Virus record (IMG/VR): IMGVR_UViG_3300043777_000365
Span: 22,754 to 86,753 of that record
Reading direction: 5' to 3' (one strand)
Source: a virus
Length of the DNA: 64,000 nt
In this document: piece by piece, positions 60,024 to 64,000 of the stretch
How the letters are laid out: each line of letters begins with the position of its first letter
Position numbering within the stretch: the first letter of the stretch is position 1
Notes under the pieces: generated by a model
What the model was told of the DNA's origin: nothing
Seen by the model: only the letters and a program-made list of their open reading frames with translations
Databases searched by the model: none
Made by a program: the position numbers and the translations under genes

Positions 60024-60274
60024 GACACAGGCCGATACCGCGAAAAATGCAACCGCATGTGGAGAGCCCCGAACTGCTGGATGTGCCGGCGGGGCTGCCC
60101 CGAGTCGCACGTCGTCTGGAAGTGCTCGCCGCACACCAGGCAGTCCGCCTCGACGGCCTGGCGGGGCACGTCGTCGAGCGGGTCGCGCTCCTCGTGCCTG
60201 CCGGCCACGACCGGGAGCTTCGTCTCCGGGTGCACGGCGAACGCCGGGCTCCAGAGCGTCCACTCCTTGGACAT
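60020..60274 (-). CDS. Small Cys/His protein (84 aa)
   Basis: ATG at 60274 overlaps the endonuclease stop. [39 protein letters not shown] and a His-rich end (PRRHIQQFGALHMRLHFSRY). CxxC plus His suggests zinc. Its stop overlaps the remnant's ATG. Could be an original phage gene between two mobile pieces. Confidence 0.55.
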   Translation of the reverse strand: MSKEWTLWSPAFAVHPETKLPVVAGRHEERDPLDDVPRQAVEADCLVCGEHFQTTCDSGQPRRHIQQFGALHMRLHFSRYRPVS

Positions 60275-60978
60275 CAGCGGTGCCCACGCTGGTGCATGTC
60301 CGACGCCGATCTTCTAGGTCGCCTGTTATTGGCTTGTTCGACCCACGTTGCCCATCGGCAGTTCCCAGGCTCGTAGTTCCCGTCGTTGTCGATGCGGTCA
60401 ATCGAATGGCTTGGGCTGGGCTTAGGCCCCATGTCGGAGAAGAAATCCTCGAAGGATTGGCACCATCGCTCGCAAACTTGGATTCCCCGTCCTCCGTAGT
60501 TTTCATACGCCGGACACTTGGGATTCTGACATCGCTGCCGAATGCCTTCCCAAGTGTTGTACTCCGACGACTCGGCCCCCTTTCGGGCATGCCCGTGAAT
60601 CAAATTCACCCCCACCGAGATCACTTCCGAACGCCGACATCCACACGACGTGGTGTCCCCGGACCGGAGATGCAGCGCTGAAACCAAGTGCATCTCCCCA
60701 CAATCACAACGACACCTCCACACGGCTCCATTCCGACTTCCAACCCACGCGACCACGACCAACCGACCAAATCTCTGGCCAACCAAGTCCGCGGTGCACC
60801 TGGAGATGTTGACTTCCCTCCGATAACACCCACACGACGTCGTGTTGCCACTTCGAAGGTTGACTACACGGACCACCTTCAAAGCCCCACAATCGCAAGC
60901 ACATCTCCACCGAACGCCGCGGCCGTTGCTTTCAGCCGAGCCTTGTACGACCAACCTCCCAAATCGCTGGCCAATCAT
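60274..60978 (-). CDS. HNH-type homing endonuclease with duplicated adaptor
   Basis: 234 aa, ATG at 60978. Two adaptors: residues 1-55 ([33 protein letters not shown]) and about 65-118 ([34 protein letters not shown]). The nuclease domain reads [60 protein letters not shown]. Same family as 17682-18440, and clearly lower GC than neighbours. Confidence 0.85.
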   Translation of the reverse strand: MIGQRFGRLVVQGSAESNGRGVRWRCACDCGALKVVRVVNLRSGNTTSCGCYRREVNISRCTADLVGQRFGRLVVVAWVGSRNGAVWRCRCDCGEMHLVSALHLRSGDTTSCGCRRSEVISVGVNLIHGHARKGAESSEYNTWEGIRQRCQNPKCPAYENYGGRGIQVCERWCQSFEDFFSDMGPKPSPSHSIDRIDNDGNYEPGNCRWATWVEQANNRRPRRSASDMHQRGHR

Positions 60979-61295
60979 GGCCCACTCGGTGGCTTTATCG
61001 CTTCGCCCAGCGGCTGAAGCCGCCGATCTTCTTCGCCACGACCTTGGCGGGCTTGCCCGGGGGGCTCTTGCCGGGCGGCACCGCCCCCTGGGTCCCGGTC
61101 TCCTTGGGGTTGGGGGGCATGGGCGGGGGGTTCTGCATCGGGGGCTTGGGCATGGGTGGTCCTCTCGAGCGCGGAGCGTAGCGCATGCTCGAGCATCTGG
61201 ATGCGTTGCTGCTTCTCGGCGAGCGCCTGGCCGTAGTAGGCGACCAGCGCGGCGACGGCGTTGTGGCCGACGATGTCGAGCGGGGCCTGGCTCAC
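60975..61295 (-). CDS. Unknown protein (106 aa) containing a nested second frame
   Basis: GTG at 61295 overlaps the upstream stop (GTGA) and its own stop overlaps the endonuclease ATG (ATGA). [20 protein letters not shown] and [20 protein letters not shown] are good helices. The C-terminal 60 residues overlap the 52-aa gene in another frame and are low complexity. Confidence 0.5.
   Translation of the reverse strand: MSQAPLDIVGHNAVAALVAYYGQALAEKQQRIQMLEHALRSALERTTHAQAPDAEPPAHAPQPQGDRDPGGGAARQEPPGQARQGRGEEDRRLQPLGEAIKPPSGP
60995..61153 (-). CDS. Pro-rich small protein (52 aa), nested
   Basis: ATG at 61153 with GAGAGG seven bases upstream. [20 protein letters not shown], then a basic end [19 protein letters not shown] also opens the 62049-62483 protein. 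Read entirely inside the 3' part of the 106-aa gene, so one of the two may be spurious. Confidence 0.45.
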   Translation of the reverse strand: MPKPPMQNPPPMPPNPKETGTQGAVPPGKSPPGKPAKVVAKKIGGFSRWAKR

Positions 61296-61720
61296 GTGGA
61301 CTCCGCCTTGAGGGGGACGATCTCGTCCGGCGACCCCGGAGGGTCCCGCTTGTCGGCGACGGCCCGGAGCAGCCTCCCTTGGCGCGCGACGACGTTGGAG
61401 ATGGCGAGCGCGGACAGCCGCACGTCGAGCCCGTAGGCGGCCGCGTGCTTGGCGAGCAGCTCCACCGCGTCGGCGACCACCTTGGTCGACAGCTCGTGCA
61501 GCATCGCCGCGTTGCGGCTCATCGGCCTGAAGAGATGCTGCCGGTCGTCGGAGGCGACCGCGCTCGACCCGTCCTCGAACTCGACGACGGGGTCGGCCAC
61601 GTTGCGCCCCTGCGCGTCCACGTACTCGCCCGGGCCGTGGGCCGCGGCAACCACCCCGGCGATGCCGAGCTGGTGGTGCCAAACGAACTTCCCCACGAGC
61701 TCCTGCCTCCAGTCCGTCAT
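61292..61720 (-). CDS. Unknown protein (142 aa)
   Basis: ATG at 61720 overlapping the upstream stop, with AGAGGG four bases upstream. [20 protein letters not shown] begins a small beta domain, then [20 protein letters not shown] and a helical C-terminus ([20 protein letters not shown]). No family recognised. Confidence 0.6.
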   Translation of the reverse strand: MTDWRQELVGKFVWHHQLGIAGVVAAAHGPGEYVDAQGRNVADPVVEFEDGSSAVASDDRQHLFRPMSRNAAMLHELSTKVVADAVELLAKHAAAYGLDVRLSALAISNVVARQGRLLRAVADKRDPPGSPDEIVPLKAEST

Positions 61721-62007
61721 GCGACCCTCTCTTGCCCGAGCCGGGCCTGGTGCTTGTCCGCCTGCGAGCGGAACGGGGACCACTCCCAGCGCATCCGGAG
61801 CTCCTTGCACCCGCGCAGCTGGTGCTGCCCCTTCATGTTGGCCCGCATCCACACGAGCAGCCGCTCCACCTCGGCCTTGGACCCCTCCGGCAGCCCCTCC
61901 ACCGCGTAGATCTTCAGCCCGCACGACTGGCAGTAGGCACGGCACGACACTCGCTCGCCCATCGGGACTCCCACCTTCCTCAGGTGCCTCTCGGCGAACC
62001 TCATCAT
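61717..62007 (-). CDS. Small protein with CxxC (96 aa)
   Basis: ATG at 62007 (or 62004). TAAGCT lies nine bases upstream next to palindrome copy 18. MMRFAERHLRKVGVPMGERV, CRAYCQSCGLKIYAVEG, VERLLVWMRANMKGQHQLRG and a basic end. One Cys cluster may bind zinc. Unknown. Confidence 0.55.
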   Translation of the reverse strand: MMRFAERHLRKVGVPMGERVSCRAYCQSCGLKIYAVEGLPEGSKAEVERLLVWMRANMKGQHQLRGCKELRMRWEWSPFRSQADKHQARLGQERVA

Positions 62008-62023
62008 GCCGCGCCGAGCTTAG

Positions 62024-62043
62024 TTGGAAACCCGGGTTTCCAA
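62024..62043. repeat. Dispersed 20-bp palindrome, copy 18
   Basis: Perfect copy between the 62049-62483 stop and a TAAGCT box. Confidence 0.95.
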
Positions 62044-62048
62044 ACCCT

Positions 62049-62483
62049 TCAGGTGAACTTGCCGTCGGGTCCCCTCGGGTGCTTCGAGTCGTCCCACCCC
62101 ATCGAGGTGGCTTCTTTCTGGTGAGCGGCCGCCTTTTGGTCGTGGGCTTTGGCCTTGTTGTTCCACTCCTCGGCCTTGCGATCCTCCGCCTCGTTCGGCG
62201 CGCGAACCTCCTTGATGGACTTGGCGACCGCCCCACGGGCCACCTCGCGCGCCGCCTTGGCGGCCGTCTTGTGCGCGTCGGCCGCCTCCGCGTGGTCCCG
62301 CGCCGTGGCTCCAGGCTTGCCGGCTTTTTCCGAGGCCGACTTGGCCTTCTGGCCAGCCTCGAAGTGCGCGAGCTCCGGGTGAGTGGTCGCCGGCTCGCGT
62401 GGTGCTTTGCCCAAGCCTTTGTCCAACGGGGTCGACCAATGGTTTGGCCCTTTGTTTGATGCCCACCTCGAGAACCCGCTCAT
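62049..62483 (-). CDS. Ala/Lys-rich helical protein with C-terminal GKFT
   Basis: 144 aa, ATG at 62483; TATGAT (62490-62495) six bases upstream. MSGFSRWASNKGPNHWSTPL, then a long helical Ala/Lys/Glu region (HAEAADAHKTAAKAAREVAR) and the end HPRGPDGKFT. Similar endings are common on small phage head proteins. Shares GFSRWA and GxFT features with 60995 and 12402 genes. Unknown. Confidence 0.6.
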   Translation of the reverse strand: MSGFSRWASNKGPNHWSTPLDKGLGKAPREPATTHPELAHFEAGQKAKSASEKAGKPGATARDHAEAADAHKTAAKAAREVARGAVAKSIKEVRAPNEAEDRKAEEWNNKAKAHDQKAAAHQKEATSMGWDDSKHPRGPDGKFT

Positions 62484-62498
62484 GACCTCATCATACCT

Positions 62499-62933
62499 TC
62501 ACCGGCCGGGGCCCAGCGCCCGCCGGCCGAGGTCGTACTCGATGGAGCCCCGGTTGTGCACGTCGACGACCTCGGCCGCCTCCGCCCGCTCGTCGCGCTC
62601 CTCGGGGACCACGCGCGGGTCGTCCACCGTGCCCGGCACCCCGTCCATCACCCACGCGTGCTCGAGCTCCTCGGCGACCCGCTCGGACTCGGCGACCTTG
62701 GGCCCCATGTCCTCGCGCGCGCTCCACTGGTACCCGCGCTCCCAGCCGGCCCGGTAGCTGCTCATCGCGTGGGAGGAGGCGAACTCCGCCCACTCGGAGA
62801 CGGTCGCCCTGGGGTGCTCCCTGGCGAACAGGGCGACGTGCTGCGCAAGCCGGGCCGGCGGCTCGGGGCCCTCGTAATATTCACCTAGCCAACGCTCCCG
62901 TGTGCGCTTCACCCAAGTCATAAGGGGCGTCAT
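62499..62933 (-). CDS. Unknown acidic protein (144 aa)
   Basis: ATG at 62933 (MTPLMTWVKRTRERWLGEYY); the ATG in MTWVKR four codons in is an alternative. EFASSHAMSSYRAGWERGYQ and SERVAEELEHAWVMDGVPGT are helical, followed by an acidic EERDERAEAAEVVDV tail. No family recognised. Confidence 0.6.
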   Translation of the reverse strand: MTPLMTWVKRTRERWLGEYYEGPEPPARLAQHVALFAREHPRATVSEWAEFASSHAMSSYRAGWERGYQWSAREDMGPKVAESERVAEELEHAWVMDGVPGTVDDPRVVPEERDERAEAAEVVDVHNRGSIEYDLGRRALGPGR

Positions 62934-63040
62934 TGGACGTGAGCCCACCCCATCGCTGCGATCCTCCGGCCGCTAGGCCCCTCGAACGGCTCCCGCCGCC
63001 CGTTCCTTCTTCCCGGAGCCTGCCCGACGATCGTGGCCAT
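62930..63040 (-). CDS. Possible small ORF (36 aa)
   Basis: ATG at 63040, ten bases after CATGAT (63051-63056). MATIVGQAPGRRNGRREPFE and a short end; its stop overlaps ATG 62933 (ATGA). It lies in the 3' end of the ParB-like gene, so it may only mark a promoter for the 144-aa gene. Confidence 0.35.
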   Translation of the reverse strand: MATIVGQAPGRRNGRREPFEGPSGRRIAAMGWAHVQ

Positions 63041-63716
63041 TGTTCCCCCCATCATGCCGCCCCGAAGCCTTCGCCGCCCGCATCGCCCTGAGCAAGAACG
63101 TCCCCGGCTTGCCGCCTTTGCCGGCGGCCGCCTTGAGCAGCTCCTTGGCTTGGTCGCGCTGCTCGACCGTCTCGAACTCGACGGTGAGCGTCACGCTGCT
63201 CGCAAACCCGGTGAGCTCGCCCGCCTGCTCCTCGAGCAAGGCCGCCGCGTCGTCGACCGGGGCGACGAGGGCGATGAGCTCGGCGATGTTCTCCTGGGCG
63301 AAGCCGGTCGCGAGCACGTCGTCCCCCGTCATCTTGGGGAAGATGTCCGCGAAGATCTCCCCGAGCTTGTATGGGTCGAACTCGCCCTCGACGTTGTTGA
63401 GGGCGATGTTGAGCTGCTTGGCCGTCGCGTCGTCCACGTCGAGGACCGTGCTGGGCAGCTCGTCCGGCTCGGGCCACCCGCGCTCGGCGCAGATCTCCCG
63501 CATCGCGGTGACACGCTGGTGGCCGCCGATGAGGACCGTCCCCCTCTTCTGCACCACGAGGTTCAGGACGAACCCGTGCTTCAGGAGGGACGCCTTGAGC
63601 GCCGCCATCTTCTCCGGCGGCATGACGCGCGGGTTGTATACCGCCATGTTCACGTCGGAGAGCTTGAGCTTCGTTTGCTCCGGAACCGCGATGCCCTTAG
63701 GCTTCTTCACCTGCAT
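62973..63716 (-). CDS. ParB-like nuclease-domain protein
   Basis: 247 aa, ATG at 63716 with AAGGAAGG upstream. VKKPKGIAVPEQTKLKLSDV, YNPRVMPPEKMAALKASLLK, HGFVLNLVVQKRGTVLIGGH and QRVTAMREI give the ParB N-terminal fold with the GGHQR motif. Helices, then a basic low-complexity tail. Stand-alone phage ParB-like proteins often lie beside DNA methyltransferases, as here. Role may be a regulator or nuclease. Confidence 0.75.
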   Translation of the reverse strand: MQVKKPKGIAVPEQTKLKLSDVNMAVYNPRVMPPEKMAALKASLLKHGFVLNLVVQKRGTVLIGGHQRVTAMREICAERGWPEPDELPSTVLDVDDATAKQLNIALNNVEGEFDPYKLGEIFADIFPKMTGDDVLATGFAQENIAELIALVAPVDDAAALLEEQAGELTGFASSVTLTVEFETVEQRDQAKELLKAAAGKGGKPGTFLLRAMRAAKASGRHDGGNNGHDRRAGSGKKERAAGAVRGA

Positions 63717-64000
63717 ACCTTCCTTTTGTCGTAGTCGAGGATCGCGAGAGCGAGGCGCTTTGCGTACAGCGGCGGCACCGCGTTGCCGACGAGCGTGTAG
63801 CCGTCCGCCTGCGAGGCCGGGAACCGGTACCAGTCCGGGAAGCTTTGCACCCTGGCGCACTCGCGCACCGTCATCCGGCGCATGCCCCCAGCCCGCTCTA
63901 GGACCTCGGCCTGGCCGCCGCTCGTCATCGTCACGGCCGGCTCACCGGCGCCGCGCACCGGGTTAAAGAAGTCCGGGTTGCGGCCCGCGACGACGTCGCG
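63707..64000 (-). CDS. Cytosine-C5 DNA methyltransferase, C-terminal part
   Basis: The frame is open to the window end, so only the last 97 codons are seen. GMRRMTVRECARVQSFPDWY is motif IX and the following region, and DGYTLVGNAVPPLYAKRLAL is motif X of m5C methyltransferases. It overlaps the ParB-like start by ten bases. It likely modifies phage DNA against host restriction. Confidence 0.88.
   Translation of the reverse strand, partial: RDVVAGRNPDFFNPVRGAGEPAVTMTSGGQAEVLERAGGMRRMTVRECARVQSFPDWYRFPASQADGYTLVGNAVPPLYAKRLALAILDYDKRKVCR

Noticed and set aside
1329-62043. Palindromes as a CRISPR array
   Set aside because: Copies are kilobases apart without regular spacers, and no cas genes are seen.
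1329-62043. Palindromes as simple Rho-independent terminators
   Set aside because: Stem of eight pairs with a CCGG loop and usually no T-run. Most lie upstream of starts and several are inside genes.
1-64000. tRNA genes, insertion sequences, integrase and attachment sites
   Set aside because: No cloverleaf with TTCGANTC-type arm, no transposase or recombinase motifs, and no terminal repeats noticed on reading both strands.

Overview
The window is a GC-rich stretch of a tailed-phage genome with a contractile tail (myovirus morphology). Almost all structural genes read on the minus strand. From right to left there is packaging (large terminase 55053-56762, candidate small terminase 57699-58295), fibres, surface enzymes and lysis (43.5-54.5 kb), portal (41742-43502), an operator-controlled block of small genes (39.8-41.1 kb), MuF-type head morphogenesis (38799-39797), a run of small head genes with a scaffold-like protein and the major capsid candidate (31.4-38.4 kb), neck and completion genes (21.4-25.1 kb), tail sheath (18437-20725), tube (17146-17601), tail chaperones with a -1 frameshift (15666-16576), tape measure (13825-15618), and baseplate (LysM protein, intein-bearing hub, spike, J-like wedge, fibre) to the left edge. 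No integrase, repressor, DNA polymerase, tRNA or CRISPR array is visible, so this is the virion half of a larger genome.

Short plus-strand genes, mostly unknown but including thymidylate synthase ThyX, sit between the late genes as one- to four-gene units. Many genes on both strands begin 6-7 nt after a TANNNT/CATGAT-like -10 box and lack a Shine-Dalgarno sequence, which points to leaderless mRNAs. Genes inside operons instead overlap by ATGA, GTGA or TGATG. Leaderless initiation is common in Actinobacteria and Deinococcota. The lipoprotein-like N-termini with Asp-Ala-Gly runs (45.2, 50.3 kb) also recall myxobacterial proteins. I cannot fix the host.

A 20-bp perfect palindrome, TTGGAAACCCGGGTTTCCAA, occurs 14 times exactly and four times in variant form, dispersed over the whole window. 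It usually lies just upstream of a leaderless -10 box, sometimes between divergent promoters, and sometimes inside coding sequence. It looks like the binding site of one genome-wide DNA-binding protein.

The window is rich in homing-type nucleases: four free-standing HNH/EndoVII genes, one remnant, and a Vsr/DUF559-like endonuclease encoded antisense and completely inside an intein in the tail-hub gene. Other unusual items are a paired RNA stem-loop shared by the 5' leaders of the sheath and capsid genes, a papain-like cysteine protease, a dual-specificity-type phosphatase, an SGNH-hydrolase fibre with a lipoprotein signal, a ParB-like/RHH module with CTGTACGTACAG operators, and a promoter-hairpin-U-tract cassette in front of the transglycosylase. 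The right edge carries a ParB-like protein and the C-terminus of a cytosine-C5 methyltransferase.
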